64,000 nucleotides of DNA from Selenomonadaceae bacterium (GCA_022786545.1 JALFXV010000100.1:1-64000); one strand, 5' to 3'. Counted from the stretch's first letter, positions 49,182 through 58,436 are shown. Program-made: numbers and translations. The notes: a model not told the origin generated them from the sequence alone.

Positions 49182-50327
49182 ATGAACGAAAATGCAATAG
49201 AAGTTAGAAATGTCACGATGAAATTTAATCTGATGGAGGAAAAGGTAGATTCTATCAAGGAGTATGCTGTGAAGTTTCTTCAGAGAAAATTGTTATTTAA
49301 TGAGTTTATCGCCTTGGATGATGTTTCATTTGATATAAAAAAAGGAGATGTCTTTGCGCTAATCGGATTTAATGGTGCGGGCAAGTCTACCATGCTGAAG
49401 ATATTGGCAGGGGTATTAAAGCCAACTAGCGGACATGTATGTATTAACGGTAACATCGCACCATTGATAGAGGTCGGTGCAGGTTTTGACCAGGATTTAA
49501 CGGCAAGAGAGAATATTTTTTTGAATGGGGCAATACTGGGGTATAGCAAGGACTTTTTAGAAGCACATTTTGAAAATATAATCAGATTTGCAGAGTTAGA
49601 AGAGTTTGTCAATGTACCTGTGAAGAATTTTTCAAGCGGTATGTATGCAAGACTTGGCTTTGCGATTGCTACAGAAGTTCGACCTGATATTTTGATAGTG
49701 GACGAAGTTCTTTCTGTAGGTGATTTTAAGTTTCAACAAAAGTGTGAAAAGCGTATAAGGGAGATGATAAGCAAGGGGACGACTGTAGTAATAGTATCCC
49801 ATACCATAGATTTAATAAAGAATATCTGTAATAGGGTGTTATGGCTTGACCACGGCAAAGTAAAAGAGTATGGCAGTGCTGAAACTGTATGTGAAAAATA
49901 TGAGCCTTCTAAAATGCGTGGGAAGACTACTAGAAATTTATTTTCTAATGGGAGAGATGTAACACAACGAGTTATTTTGCAAAAAAATAGCATTAGGCAG
50001 GTCGTTATCCATCCTATAACGTGGAAAAGAAGCTATTTAGATACGGATGAACTTGTAATGAGTGTAAGGAGTTTGTCAGGAGAGAATTTATACACCACAA
50101 AGGTATTGTTAAATTGTTTTAGCGATAATAGAGAATATTCTGTAGATGTAAACATGGATGGTCTGAATGAATATTCTGCTTATGATATTGTATTCAGCTT
50201 GTCAAGATATGGTGAATGGGAGGAAGAATTCCAGCTTCTTACGACACTTAAATATGATAGTTCTATGGGACGGGCTATTGTGGATGGCAAAGAACAAGAT
50301 TGGTCTATTTGCATGAAGCTGATATAG
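49182..50327 (+). CDS. ABC polysaccharide exporter ATPase (Wzt/TagH type)
   Basis: The 381-residue protein has an ABC domain with Walker A IGFNGAGKST near residues 62-71, signature NFSSGMYARLGFA near 144-156, and Walker B DILIVDEVLSVGD near 166-178. A C-terminal region of about 150 residues (230-381) may bind the export substrate, as in Wzt. ATG 49182 follows GAGG at good spacing; the frame from 49167 overlaps the permease stop. In coupled export systems the Wzt C-terminal domain recognises the chain end, so this one may be specific. Confidence 0.88.
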   Translation: MNENAIEVRNVTMKFNLMEEKVDSIKEYAVKFLQRKLLFNEFIALDDVSFDIKKGDVFALIGFNGAGKSTMLKILAGVLKPTSGHVCINGNIAPLIEVGAGFDQDLTARENIFLNGAILGYSKDFLEAHFENIIRFAELEEFVNVPVKNFSSGMYARLGFAIATEVRPDILIVDEVLSVGDFKFQQKCEKRIREMISKGTTVVIVSHTIDLIKNICNRVLWLDHGKVKEYGSAETVCEKYEPSKMRGKTTRNLFSNGRDVTQRVILQKNSIRQVVIHPITWKRSYLDTDELVMSVRSLSGENLYTTKVLLNCFSDNREYSVDVNMDGLNEYSAYDIVFSLSRYGEWEEEFQLLTTLKYDSSMGRAIVDGKEQDWSICMKLI

Positions 50328-50329
50328 AA

Positions 50330-51139
50330 ATGGTAATTTTTCCAGAAATACCTTTAGATAAGTTTAAATTGATTTCCATAAGGGATTATAAGCATCCATC
50401 AAATTTGGAGTATTTGCCTTGCCCATCGGTTTTTGCACTGCCGTCTCCAGATAATGTTTCTTTTGACATAAAAAGAAAATTTGGGTTAATTGGGCACAAG
50501 GATTTACCAGTTAGTCTTGGCAATTTATCTATAGAGGCTATTAATAACAGTAGCAGTATAAATGAGATAGCAGAGTTTATTTTGTCCTCAGAAGCTGTAA
50601 TTACTAATTCGTATCATTTTGCATTCTGGACTATGTTACTTAGGCGCAAGGCGATAGTGATAAATAAATTCAGTACGAAATTTGATTATTATAAATATCG
50701 ACCGGAATTTGTTACTGTTAGTAAAAATGATGACGCAGCAACTATAAAAGAAGTTTTAGAAGCAGCCTATGGAAGGGCAAAAATATATGATACTGCTTAT
50801 GATGAAGCTGTAAATTTGAACAATGGTTTTTGGGAAAAAGTAAAAGAGATTATACTTGAAAAGGGCATAAAAGAAGGGAATGATTATCAGCATTTATATG
50901 AATTAAATAATTCAAGTTTGTGGAATACCCAGAATGAACTTAATAAAATTGGTCGTATTTGTATTATATTGGAGGAGTTGCAGAATAATATCAATAATTT
51001 ACATGATGAGCTTTACGATGTGATAAATAATCTGCATGACGAATTATATGGAGTAAATGCACAATTAAGAGAAGAAATTTCAAGTGGTCGTTTTATAAAA
51101 AAAGCATTGGCCAAGAAGATTTTAGGCAAAGGTGATTAA
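50330..51139 (+). CDS. Polysaccharide pyruvyltransferase-like protein, apparently lacking its N-terminus
   Basis: The 269-residue protein resembles the C-terminal half of polysaccharide pyruvyltransferases: LISIRDYKHPSNLEYLPCPS near the start, then the conserved SSEAVITNSYHFAFWTMLLRRKAIVI near 85-110. Full-length members have about 350 residues or more, and the missing N-terminal part should lie where the exporter ATPase gene is now. The C-terminal part (about 205-269) is helical, with an 11-residue repeat NNLHDELYDVI/NNLHDELYGVN. No strong ribosome binding site is seen before ATG 50330. It may add pyruvate ketals to the glycan or may be inactive. Confidence 0.55.
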   Translation: MVIFPEIPLDKFKLISIRDYKHPSNLEYLPCPSVFALPSPDNVSFDIKRKFGLIGHKDLPVSLGNLSIEAINNSSSINEIAEFILSSEAVITNSYHFAFWTMLLRRKAIVINKFSTKFDYYKYRPEFVTVSKNDDAATIKEVLEAAYGRAKIYDTAYDEAVNLNNGFWEKVKEIILEKGIKEGNDYQHLYELNNSSLWNTQNELNKIGRICIILEELQNNINNLHDELYDVINNLHDELYGVNAQLREEISSGRFIKKALAKKILGKGD

Positions 51140-52460
51140 TAAGATGGAGTTTATACAAAAATTAAGTATGTGGGATATCGTTTTTATCACATTAGCTATG
51201 GTTATAGCAGAAGCGGTTGTTCTAGTGATTTTAGCAAGGCATATAAAAAGTCCGTTGAAGAAGTTAATCAAAGCATATAGAGAGCAAGGCGCAGCCTTTG
51301 TTGTATCAAAATTGAGAGAAAAAGGTAATGTTTTTTTTATAAAACATGGATTTAAGCACGTGGAGACGGGAAAAAAGTATTCAAAAAAAGTTATTAACTT
51401 TAACTTTTTTTCAAGACGGCTTGATGTGTATGAAGAATATGAGAATAATTTTGTAACGATAGCATTTTATCCTACAGGTGGGATGGGAGATTATATTATT
51501 TCAGCAAAAATACTGGAAGAAATTCAGGAATGTTGTGATTGTCAAATTGATGTTTTTGTTGAGAAAAAGGTGTTTGGGGAGGCTGTTTATGGGGGAAGAC
51601 AAAAAGTTAAAGTCGTTAGTGCAGAGGACTTCTATATTGAAGAAATAAAATATGATTTAGCAGTGCTAGTAGAGCATTTTGTTCATGTTATTGGAAAAAA
51701 AGATGATAGATTGCTGCAATTTGCCCCTAACTTATACGATAAGGTGAAATACATCGAAAATAACTGGAATAAATTGTATGTGGATATCTCGAAGCAGTGC
51801 TGGCGCGAAAGAATACAGTTTGAGCGATGTAAAGTTTTAGGCTTGAACAGATGGACTGAGCTTCGTATGGGGAAAGCGTTTAATGTAGAGAATATGCAAG
51901 TAACAATACCATTTAATTCCTTATATGAAAAAGACTTCATGGCGGCTGAATTCTACGGAACCAGATATGTAACCATTAATTATGGAGCAGATGCGATGAA
52001 AATTGGGCTCAAGCAGCTAAAGTTATGGCCAAAAGAGCATATAGAGGCATTTGTGAAATCATTTAAGCAAAGATTTGAAAATGTAAATGTTATACAATTA
52101 GGTGGTGCAGATGCGGAAAAGCTGGCTGGTGTGGATTTTTATATATTAGGTGAAAGTATAGAACTGACCAAGTATATATTGAGAGATTCATTGTGTCATG
52201 TTGATTGTGAGGGAGGATTGGTTCATTTAGCAACGCAGTTGGATACTAAATGTGTTGTTGTTTTTGGTCCTACCCCTGTTCATATGTATGGCTATCCTCA
52301 AAATGTAAATTTATATAGTTCTGTATGCAATAACTGCATGGGATTGCATGAGGATTGGGCGTATACATGCTATAGAGGTGATGAGGTTCCGTGTATGAGG
52401 AAAATAGACAGCGATACTGTGCTGAAAAGTGTGACACAGGTAATTGATGATAGCAAGTGA
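51132..52460 (+). CDS. Membrane-anchored GT9-like glycosyltransferase
   Basis: The 442-residue protein begins with one membrane helix (about 13-33), followed by a basic region. The GT-B body resembles GT9 heptosyltransferases: FYPTGGMGDYIISAKILEEIQ near 112-132, LWPKEHIEAFVKSF near 297-310 and CHVDCEGGLVHLATQLDTKCVVVFGPTP near 355-382. A cysteine-rich end (CNNCMGLHEDWAYTCYRG, VPCMRK) may bind metal. It probably adds a core or linker sugar at the membrane. The start overlaps the previous gene by eight bases. It is the last gene of the AT-rich polysaccharide block. Confidence 0.75.
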   Translation: MINKMEFIQKLSMWDIVFITLAMVIAEAVVLVILARHIKSPLKKLIKAYREQGAAFVVSKLREKGNVFFIKHGFKHVETGKKYSKKVINFNFFSRRLDVYEEYENNFVTIAFYPTGGMGDYIISAKILEEIQECCDCQIDVFVEKKVFGEAVYGGRQKVKVVSAEDFYIEEIKYDLAVLVEHFVHVIGKKDDRLLQFAPNLYDKVKYIENNWNKLYVDISKQCWRERIQFERCKVLGLNRWTELRMGKAFNVENMQVTIPFNSLYEKDFMAAEFYGTRYVTINYGADAMKIGLKQLKLWPKEHIEAFVKSFKQRFENVNVIQLGGADAEKLAGVDFYILGESIELTKYILRDSLCHVDCEGGLVHLATQLDTKCVVVFGPTPVHMYGYPQNVNLYSSVCNNCMGLHEDWAYTCYRGDEVPCMRKIDSDTVLKSVTQVIDDSK

Positions 52461-53348
52461 ACGGATCTATCTTTATTAAAATACAAAATAATATATTTTT
52501 TTCTATATTATGTCACAATAATAGAAATAAGAATGCCTGTTATATTATCTTTGAGAAAATAAATATCACAGGTATGCAGAGTGAGAAATGTTGATTATTA
52601 TGACCCAGCGATGGTATCTAATTGTTCTGTGGTGTGGTATTTGGAGGTCTTTAACGCTTCGGTAATTATGATGGATTGGTGATGGAAGCTAGTTCACTAT
52701 GTGAATAACATCCGGATGATTTCAGTGCTTGCAAGGTGACAATACCTTTGGTAAGTAACTCGCGTGCAGATTCGATTCGTCCATTGGTTCTGCTGATGGC
52801 TCTGCCAATTTCTGTACTGCGGGCCTTACCAGCTTCCAGCAGAGCATCCCGTTCTTCTTTTTCGTTCCATTCAAGGCCAAACATATTAATTACTTCGCTT
52901 TCGTTGTGCTGAAGATAGTCCGTCATGCCATTATTTAATGCAATATCTAATGGTGTTCTTGGCAGTCATCAATGGACAATTCCTGCTTTCTGAGCAGCTT
53001 GTAATGATTGGAAAAGATACTGTATTCCTTTAGTGGATTGCAGAGTATCTTTTAATCTTCATTCTTGCCGGTTGCCAGGTTGTAGACCTGGACACTCAGC
53101 TCCAGCTTGTCGGAGGGGGCTTGAAGGCATCGCTTAATTTAAGCACTTTGCGGTAAAAGCTGGTATAATTGCCATCGTAAAATACATAGACTTCTGGAGT
53201 GGGTAGCTGGATTGACTCTTTATTGTATATTTTTGCGAAGATATGGTCTATATGACTTAAACGAAAAGTTAGGGAAAACTTTGCTTAAAATATAATTTAC
53301 TAACAATTTTAGTTTTATTGGTTTATTGGTTTTGGCAGGTGAGTTGTT
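52461..53348. other. Region with only a degraded Rpn-type gene
   Basis: Between the GT9-like gene and the XRE regulator no intact gene is seen. Bases 52461-52665 are AT-rich and featureless. Bases 52666-53260 hold minus-strand coding remnants with several frameshifts (see the pseudogene). Bases 53261-53348 are AT-rich and probably contain the XRE promoter. Confidence 0.6.
52666..53260 (-). pseudogene. Rpn/PD-(D/E)XK nuclease family gene, 5'-truncated and frameshifted
   Basis: Read on the minus strand in pieces: SHIDHIFAKIYNKESIQLPT and PEVYVFYDGNYTSFYRKVLK down to SDAF; then in another frame SDKLELSVQVYNLATGKN; then SIDDCQEH; then the 86-codon frame 52666-52926 (PLDIALNNGMTDYLQHNESE, VINMFGLEWNEKEERDAL...). 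Joined together they match the second half of Rpn-type transposase/nuclease proteins common in gut anaerobes. The N-terminal catalytic part is missing. At least three frame changes show it is dead. Confidence 0.7.
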
Positions 53349-53783
53349 ATGACGAAATTCAGGGATTTGCGAGTGCAACATGGTTATTCGCAGGAAGATT
53401 TCAAAAAGATGTATAATGAACGGTACAATAGAAATTACACTTCTGCGGCAATTTCCATGATTGAGCGGGGAAAGCGGATGCCTGAGCTTGGTGCGTTGGT
53501 GGATTTTGCAGATTTTTATGATGTCAGCCTTGATTACCTGCTGGGCAGGACCACAGCGCATGAAGAGAATCTTATTTCAGTCCAGCTCAAAAGTATAGTA
53601 GAAACTCTTGAAATACGTGAGGATGCGGAAACAGCTGATATTCCAGCTGCAGAAAATGAAGCTGAGTGCAGGGAGACTAAGGAAATGCTAAGATGCCTGC
53701 TGAAGCAGTCTGTGGTACTGGCGAAGCGCATGGAAAAAATGGAGCAAGAAAATACTTGCGCAAACGCAAGAAATATGGTATAG
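53349..53783 (+). CDS. XRE-family transcriptional regulator
   Basis: The 144-residue protein has an N-terminal helix-turn-helix (about 3-66: LRVQHGYSQEDFKKMYN, SAAISMIERGKRMPELGALVDFADFYDVSLDYLLGR) and an acidic C-terminal region with a predicted helix (about 105-138). GTGAGTTG lies upstream, a modest ribosome binding site. It lies directly before rpsB. The 3' end of its coding sequence contains a short palindrome and a promoter for rpsB. Target genes are unknown. Confidence 0.8.
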   Translation: MTKFRDLRVQHGYSQEDFKKMYNERYNRNYTSAAISMIERGKRMPELGALVDFADFYDVSLDYLLGRTTAHEENLISVQLKSIVETLEIREDAETADIPAAENEAECRETKEMLRCLLKQSVVLAKRMEKMEQENTCANARNMV

Positions 53784-53784
53784 T
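53754..53784 (+). promoter_or_regulatory. rpsB promoter overlapping a palindrome at the end of the XRE gene
   Basis: TTGCGC (53756-53761) and TATAGT (53779-53784) are 17 bases apart. CTTGCG-CAAA-CGCAAG (53755-53770) is a perfect 6-bp inverted repeat over the -35, so a regulator bound there would block rpsB transcription. A 110-base leader follows before rpsB. Confidence 0.6.
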
Positions 53785-53895
53785 AGCAAGCGGTGTAATT
53801 AGCAAAACGCACGTCGGCTGATATTTGTACTGTGCCTATATGGTTTAACAAAGGATGAGGCTGGCGGAGGAAAGAAAAACAGGAGGTGCACCACT

Positions 53896-54612
53896 ATGGC
53901 AGTTGTTTCTATGAAACAGTTATTGGAGGCTGGTGTTCATTTCGGGCATCAGACCAGGAGATGGAACCCGAAGATGGCAAAGTACATCTTCACCGAGCGC
54001 AATGGTATCTACATCATTGACCTGCAGAAGACCGTGAAGAAGGCTGAGGAGGCTTACAACTTCGTACGCAGCGTAGCAGAGGAAGGCAAGACCGTTCTGT
54101 TCGTTGGCACCAAGAAGCAGGCTCCGGAGGCTATCAAGGAAGAGGCTCTGAAGGCTGATATGTACTTCGTAAACGAGCGCTGGCTGGGCGGCATGCTCAC
54201 CAACTTCCAGACCATTCAGAAGCGCGTAAACCGCCTGAAGGAGCTGGAGGCTATGGAGGCTGACGGCACTTTCGAGGTTCTCACCAAGAAAGAGGTTCAG
54301 GGCCTGAAGCATGAGATGGAGAAGCTGGAGAAGTATCTCGGCGGCATCAAGGAAATGGACAAGCTTCCTGGTGCTCTGTTCATCGTTGACCCTCGCAAGG
54401 AGCGCATCGCTGTTGCAGAGGCTCACAAGCTGAACATTCCTATCGTTGCTATCATCGATACTAACTGTGATCCGGATGAGATTGATTATCCAATCCCTGG
54501 CAACGATGATGCTATCCGCGCTGTACGCCTTTTGACCGGCAAGATTGCTGATGCAATCATCGAGGGCCGTCAGGGCGAGGCTGCAGAGGCTCCTGCCGAG
54601 GATGCTGAATAA
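53896..54612 (+). CDS. rpsB: 30S ribosomal protein S2
   Basis: The 238-residue protein matches S2: [41 protein letters not shown] at the N-terminus, in order, and [13 protein letters not shown] near residue 95. It has codon use typical of highly expressed genes. AGGAGGTGCACC lies upstream of ATG 53896. The acidic alanine-rich tail ([11 protein letters not shown]) is common in the family. A terminator-like hairpin lies between it and tsf. Confidence 0.97.
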   Translation: MAVVSMKQLLEAGVHFGHQTRRWNPKMAKYIFTERNGIYIIDLQKTVKKAEEAYNFVRSVAEEGKTVLFVGTKKQAPEAIKEEALKADMYFVNERWLGGMLTNFQTIQKRVNRLKELEAMEADGTFEVLTKKEVQGLKHEMEKLEKYLGGIKEMDKLPGALFIVDPRKERIAVAEAHKLNIPIVAIIDTNCDPDEIDYPIPGNDDAIRAVRLLTGKIADAIIEGRQGEAAEAPAEDAE

Positions 54613-54653
54613 TCGTATTTCTCAGCATAAATTCTCAACATAAGAATTAATTG

Positions 54654-54690
54654 GGGTAAAGGGAGAGTTTTTATCCCTTTGCCCTTTTTT
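54654..54690 (+). terminator. Hairpin between rpsB and tsf
   Basis: GGGTAAAGGGA (54654-54664) pairs with TCCCTTTGCCC (54674-54684), one mismatch, followed by TTTTTT. It probably lowers tsf transcription relative to rpsB. Confidence 0.8.
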
Positions 54691-54743
54691 GTTAGAAAAT
54701 TGAAAATATCGCAGATAAGCGATAATTGAGGAGGAAACATATA

Positions 54744-55610
54744 ATGGCACAGATTACTGCTGCATTAGTAAAAGAGCTGCGCGAGATTACCGGCGCAGGC
54801 ATGATGGACTGCAAGAAGGCCCTGGTGGAGTGCGAGGGCGACAAGGACAAGGCTATTGACTACCTCCGGGAGAAGGGGATTGCCAAGGCTGCCAAGAAGG
54901 CCGGCCGCATCGCTTCCGAGGGTGTTGTTGCAGCAGCTGCTGACGGCAGCACTGCCTGCATCGTTGAGGTAAACTCCGAGACTGACTTCGTAGCAAAGAA
55001 CGAGAATTTCCAGAACCTGGTAAAGAAGATTGCCGAGCATATCGTTGCTACCAAGCCTGCTGACATGGATGCCCTGAATGCATCTGAGCTGGATGGCAAG
55101 ACTGTTGCCGATGTTATGACCGAGGCTGTTGCTTCCATCGGTGAGAAGCTGTCCCTCCGCCGTTTTGAGGTTTATACCTCCGAGGATGGCAAGCTGGCTA
55201 CCTACATCCACATGGGCGGCAAGATCGGTGTTATCGTTGAGCTGTCCGGCGGTGAGGATGAGCTGGGCAAGGATGTTGCTATGCAGATTGCTGCTGCAAA
55301 GCCTCAGTGCATCAGCCGTGCTGATGTTGATGCTGATGCTCTTGCTCATGAGCGTGAGGTTCTCCGCAAGCAGGCTCTGGAGGAAGGCAAGCCTGAGAAG
55401 ATTGTTGAGAAGATGGTTGATGGCCGTATCAACAAGTATTACAAGGAAGTATGCCTGGTTGAGCAGGAGTTCGTCAAGGATTCCGACAAGAGCATTAAGG
55501 ATATCCTGGGCGGCGTAGAGGTTCGTCGTTTTGCACGCTTCGAGATGGGCGAGGGCCTGGAGAAGAAGAACGAGGACTTCGCAGCAGAGGTTGCAGCTCA
55601 GATTAAGTAA
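54744..55610 (+). CDS. tsf: Elongation factor Ts
   Basis: The 288-residue protein has the N-terminal UBA-like domain ([21 protein letters not shown] near residues 6-26) and the core with [14 protein letters not shown] near 75-88. It exchanges nucleotide on EF-Tu. ATG 54744 has GAGGAGG upstream; the frame opens six codons earlier, but those lie in the ribosome binding site. A hairpin terminator follows. Confidence 0.97.
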   Translation: MAQITAALVKELREITGAGMMDCKKALVECEGDKDKAIDYLREKGIAKAAKKAGRIASEGVVAAAADGSTACIVEVNSETDFVAKNENFQNLVKKIAEHIVATKPADMDALNASELDGKTVADVMTEAVASIGEKLSLRRFEVYTSEDGKLATYIHMGGKIGVIVELSGGEDELGKDVAMQIAAAKPQCISRADVDADALAHEREVLRKQALEEGKPEKIVEKMVDGRINKYYKEVCLVEQEFVKDSDKSIKDILGGVEVRRFARFEMGEGLEKKNEDFAAEVAAQIK

Positions 55611-55631
55611 GAAATTTTACATGTTTTTCAT

Positions 55632-55666
55632 AAAGAAGAGGACAAGTTATTGTTCTCTTCTTTTTA
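55632..55666 (+). terminator. Terminator after tsf
   Basis: AAAGAAGAGGACA (55632-55644) pairs with TGTTCTCTTCTTT (55651-55663), one mismatch, and ends in a T-run. Confidence 0.8.
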
Positions 55667-55717
55667 AAAGCGTATAATTGGAGTAGCGTGATATTTTGAT
55701 AACTAGGAGGGGTTCGA

Positions 55718-56440
55718 GTGGGAGCAGCTAAATACAAGCGTGTTGTCCTGAAGCTGAGCGGTGAGTCCCTGGCAGGTGACCAGGGCTTTGGCATTAATCC
55801 TGCCGTGGTGGAGACTATTGCCAAGCAGATTAAGCGTGTACATGAGGAAGGCGTTGATGTGGCCATCGTTGTAGGCGGCGGCAATATCTGGCGCGGCCTG
55901 TCCGGCAGTGCCAAGGGCATGGACAGGGCTCAGGCTGACTATATGGGCATGCTGGCAACCTGCATGAATGCACTTGCCATGCAGGACGGATTGCAGCAGG
56001 TGGGCGTACCATCCCGTGTGCAGACTGCCATTGAGATGCGCCAGGTGGCAGAGCCGTATATCCGCGGCAAGGCCATCCGTCACATGGAGAAGGGGCGCGT
56101 GGTGATTTTTGGTGCCGGTACCGGCAATCCTTATTTTTCCACTGATACGACTGCTGCCCTGCGGGCGGCGGAGATCAAGGCGGATGTGATTCTCATGGGC
56201 AAGAAGGGCACTGACGGCATCTACGATTCCGACCCGAATAAAAATCCTGATGCCAAGAAGTTTGACGAGCTGAGCTATTCGGAGATTCTGGCCCGCCGTC
56301 TTGCCATCATGGACAGCACTGCCACCAGCCTGTGCATGGACAACGACATTCCGCTGGTTGTGTTTAACATCGAAGATTATGAGAATATTTACCGGGCAGC
56401 TATCGGTGAGGTCATCGGTACTACCGTAGGAGGTAACTGA
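55718..56440 (+). CDS. pyrH: UMP kinase
   Basis: The 240-residue amino acid kinase-type protein has [20 protein letters not shown] near residues 9-28, [10 protein letters not shown] near 52-61 and [22 protein letters not shown] near 133-154. It phosphorylates UMP for nucleotide synthesis. GTG 55718 follows AGGAGGGG. It leads a short operon with frr. Confidence 0.96.
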   Translation: MGAAKYKRVVLKLSGESLAGDQGFGINPAVVETIAKQIKRVHEEGVDVAIVVGGGNIWRGLSGSAKGMDRAQADYMGMLATCMNALAMQDGLQQVGVPSRVQTAIEMRQVAEPYIRGKAIRHMEKGRVVIFGAGTGNPYFSTDTTAALRAAEIKADVILMGKKGTDGIYDSDPNKNPDAKKFDELSYSEILARRLAIMDSTATSLCMDNDIPLVVFNIEDYENIYRAAIGEVIGTTVGGN

Positions 56441-56442
56441 TT

Positions 56443-57000
56443 TTGGTCAAAGAAATTATTGCTAACAACGAAGAACGTCTGGATAAGTCTATTGCGGCAC
56501 TGAAGAGGGAGTTCGGCTCCCTGCGGGCAGGCCGTGCTACTCCGTCCCTTCTGGACAAGGTAATGGTGGATTATTATGGCACCCCTACCCCTGTGAACCA
56601 GGTGGCAAAGGTTTCTGTGCCGGAGCCTCGCATGATCATGATCACCCCTTGGGAAAAGGGCCTGATGCACGATATTGAGAAGGCCATCATGAAGTCTGAT
56701 CTGGGGCTTTCCCCTAACTCTGATGGTACTGCTATCCGCCTGTCCATTCCGCAGCTGACCCAGGAGCGGCGCCAGGAGCTGGTGAAGACCGTGGGCAAGA
56801 AGGCTGAGGAGGCAAAGGTTGCCATCCGCAATATCCGCCGTGACGGCAACGATGCCATCAAGAAGCTGGAGAAGGCAAAGGAGATTACCGAGGACGAGTC
56901 CAAGAAGGGGCAGGAGTCCGTTCAGAAGCTGGTTGACAAGTACATCAAGACTGTTGATACCCTGAGGGAAGCTAAAGAAAAGGAAATCATGGAGGTCTGA
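56443..57000 (+). CDS. frr: Ribosome recycling factor
   Basis: The 185-residue protein matches RRF: LKREFGSLRAGRATPSLLDKVMVDYYGTPTP near residues 19-49 and VAIRNIRRDGNDAIKKLEK near 126-144. It splits post-termination ribosomes with EF-G. The start is TTG 56443, with AGGAGG at the end of pyrH nine bases upstream; no ATG gives the right length. Confidence 0.96.
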   Translation: MVKEIIANNEERLDKSIAALKREFGSLRAGRATPSLLDKVMVDYYGTPTPVNQVAKVSVPEPRMIMITPWEKGLMHDIEKAIMKSDLGLSPNSDGTAIRLSIPQLTQERRQELVKTVGKKAEEAKVAIRNIRRDGNDAIKKLEKAKEITEDESKKGQESVQKLVDKYIKTVDTLREAKEKEIMEV

Positions 57001-57040
57001 TGGCGGGCTTTTGCAGCCAGTATTGGAAGGAATGTGTGCT

Positions 57041-57286
57041 ATGAGTGAGGGCAGCTTGGTGCCTGATGTGGTTGGCCTGCCCTGGGATTTGGCGAAAGGC
57101 TTGCTAAATGAGGCACATATAATGTATAATTCAGTTATCACTTATCCAACAAAGAGTTTTTTTCCTCTGGAGGATAATGGATATTATGTCATCAGGCAGA
57201 AAAAGCCTGTTGATGGTGTTTTGGAGATTACACTGGCAGCTCGGCTGCTGAAGGAGGTGTCTGGTAATGGCTTACAAGATTGGTGA
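57041..57286 (+). CDS. Small PASTA-like protein
   Basis: The 81-residue protein begins MSEGSLVPDVVGLPWDLAKG and continues LLNEAHIMYNSVITYPT, with VIRQKKPVDGVLEITLAA near the end. The pattern VPDVVGLPWDLAKGLL...VIRQ matches one PASTA domain, usually found on penicillin-binding proteins and kinases, but here with no membrane or catalytic part. GGAAGGAATG lies before ATG 57041; the frame opens ten codons earlier. It overlaps the ferredoxin gene by 20 bases. The role is unknown. Confidence 0.6.
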   Translation: MSEGSLVPDVVGLPWDLAKGLLNEAHIMYNSVITYPTKSFFPLEDNGYYVIRQKKPVDGVLEITLAARLLKEVSGNGLQDW

Positions 57287-57437
57287 TGAGTGTATTTCTT
57301 GCGGTTCCTGTGCAGGTACTTGCCCTGTAGAGGCTATCAGCGAGGGCGAGTCTCATTATGAGATCAGCGAGGATACTTGCGTTGAGTGCGGTGCCTGCGC
57401 AGCAGGTTGCCCTGTAGGTGCTATCGTAGCTCCTTGA
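57267..57437 (+). CDS. 2[4Fe-4S] ferredoxin
   Basis: The 56-residue protein has two classic motifs, CISCGSCAGTCPVEAI and CVECGACAAGCPVGAI, for two [4Fe-4S] clusters, the length and form of clostridial ferredoxins. AAGGAGGTGTC lies 10 bases before ATG 57267, inside the previous gene. It carries low-potential electrons, for example between pyruvate oxidation and the hydrogenase encoded at 13.9 kb. In Negativicutes a ferredoxin is often near this operon. It is easily missed because of its size. Confidence 0.93.
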   Translation: MAYKIGDECISCGSCAGTCPVEAISEGESHYEISEDTCVECGACAAGCPVGAIVAP

Positions 57438-57503
57438 TGAATTTTTGTGTGGCTGGCCGGTGCTTGTGCTGTTCAGGCCCGGCTGTGCCGCGGAGAAACA
57501 CAC

Positions 57504-57539
57504 GCCCCTCTGAATTTCTTTGGAGGGGCTTATTTTCTT
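57504..57539 (+). terminator. Terminator after the ferredoxin gene
   Basis: GCCCCTC (57504-57510) pairs with GAGGGGC (57523-57529), followed by TTATTTTCTT. Confidence 0.75.
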
Positions 57540-57558
57540 AATACGGGAGGGTATCATC

Positions 57559-58344
57559 GTGTGGAAAAAATTGTTTTCTAGCGTGCAGAAGAATGATGAT
57601 GCTTCGGACAAATCTTATCTTGAGGGATTGACTGAGGATCAGCTGCCACAGCATGTGGCTATTATTATGGACGGCAATGGCAGATGGGCTACTGGCCAGG
57701 GGCTGATTCGTACTGCCGGTCACAGGGCCGGCGTGAAAACATTGAAAAAAATTGTTAAGGCATGCACCGCCCTGGGACTCAATGCCCTGACGGTATATGC
57801 GTTTTCTACTGAAAATTGGAAACGGCCTCACGCAGAGGTTGATTTTTTGATGGATCTTTTCTCTGAGTATCTGGCCAAAGAGATTGACGAGATGGATGAG
57901 GATAATGTAAGGATTGACTTTATCGGGCGTACCTGGGAATTGTCCAAGGGGTTGCAGAAGCAGATTGCAGATGCCAGGCAGCAGACAAAGGACAATACAG
58001 GGGTAAAGTTCACTGTCGCCGTGAATTATGGCGGGCAGGATGAGCTGGTGCGTGCCGTGCAGGAACTGTCTGCCCAGTCTGCCAAAGGGATGATCAAGGC
58101 GGATGAGATCACGGCAGAGGATATTGAGCGGCAGCTGGATACCTGCGGCTTGCCGCCGGTGGACCTGGTTATCCGCACCAGTGGCGATATGCGCCTCAGC
58201 AATTTCCTGCTGTGGCAGACGGCATACGCGGAGTTCTGGTTTACGGACACCAACTGGCCTGATTTTACGCCGGAGGAGTTTGGCAAAGCATTGTCTGAAT
58301 ATGCTCATCGTGACAGGCGTTTTGGCGGCTTGTCGAAGAAATAA
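57559..58344 (+). CDS. uppS: Isoprenyl transferase (undecaprenyl diphosphate synthase)
   Basis: The 261-residue cis-prenyltransferase has HVAIIMDGNGRWATGQGL near residues 32-49 (catalytic Asp38), GHRAGVKTLKKIV near 56, TVYAFSTENWKRP near 80, and IRTSGDMRLSNFLLWQTAYAE near 207-227. It makes the C55 carrier used for peptidoglycan, LPS and the polysaccharide locus in this window. GTG 57559 follows GGGAGGG; the longer frame runs through the terminator. Confidence 0.95.
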   Translation: MWKKLFSSVQKNDDASDKSYLEGLTEDQLPQHVAIIMDGNGRWATGQGLIRTAGHRAGVKTLKKIVKACTALGLNALTVYAFSTENWKRPHAEVDFLMDLFSEYLAKEIDEMDEDNVRIDFIGRTWELSKGLQKQIADARQQTKDNTGVKFTVAVNYGGQDELVRAVQELSAQSAKGMIKADEITAEDIERQLDTCGLPPVDLVIRTSGDMRLSNFLLWQTAYAEFWFTDTNWPDFTPEEFGKALSEYAHRDRRFGGLSKK

Positions 58345-58436
58345 TGATGCCCTGCTGCCTGGAGGAGAGGTGTGCCGTACAGGTGCCGTGCTTTTGGCTG
58401 GCAGCGGGCAAGGCTGTATAATGAGAGGTTATTTGC

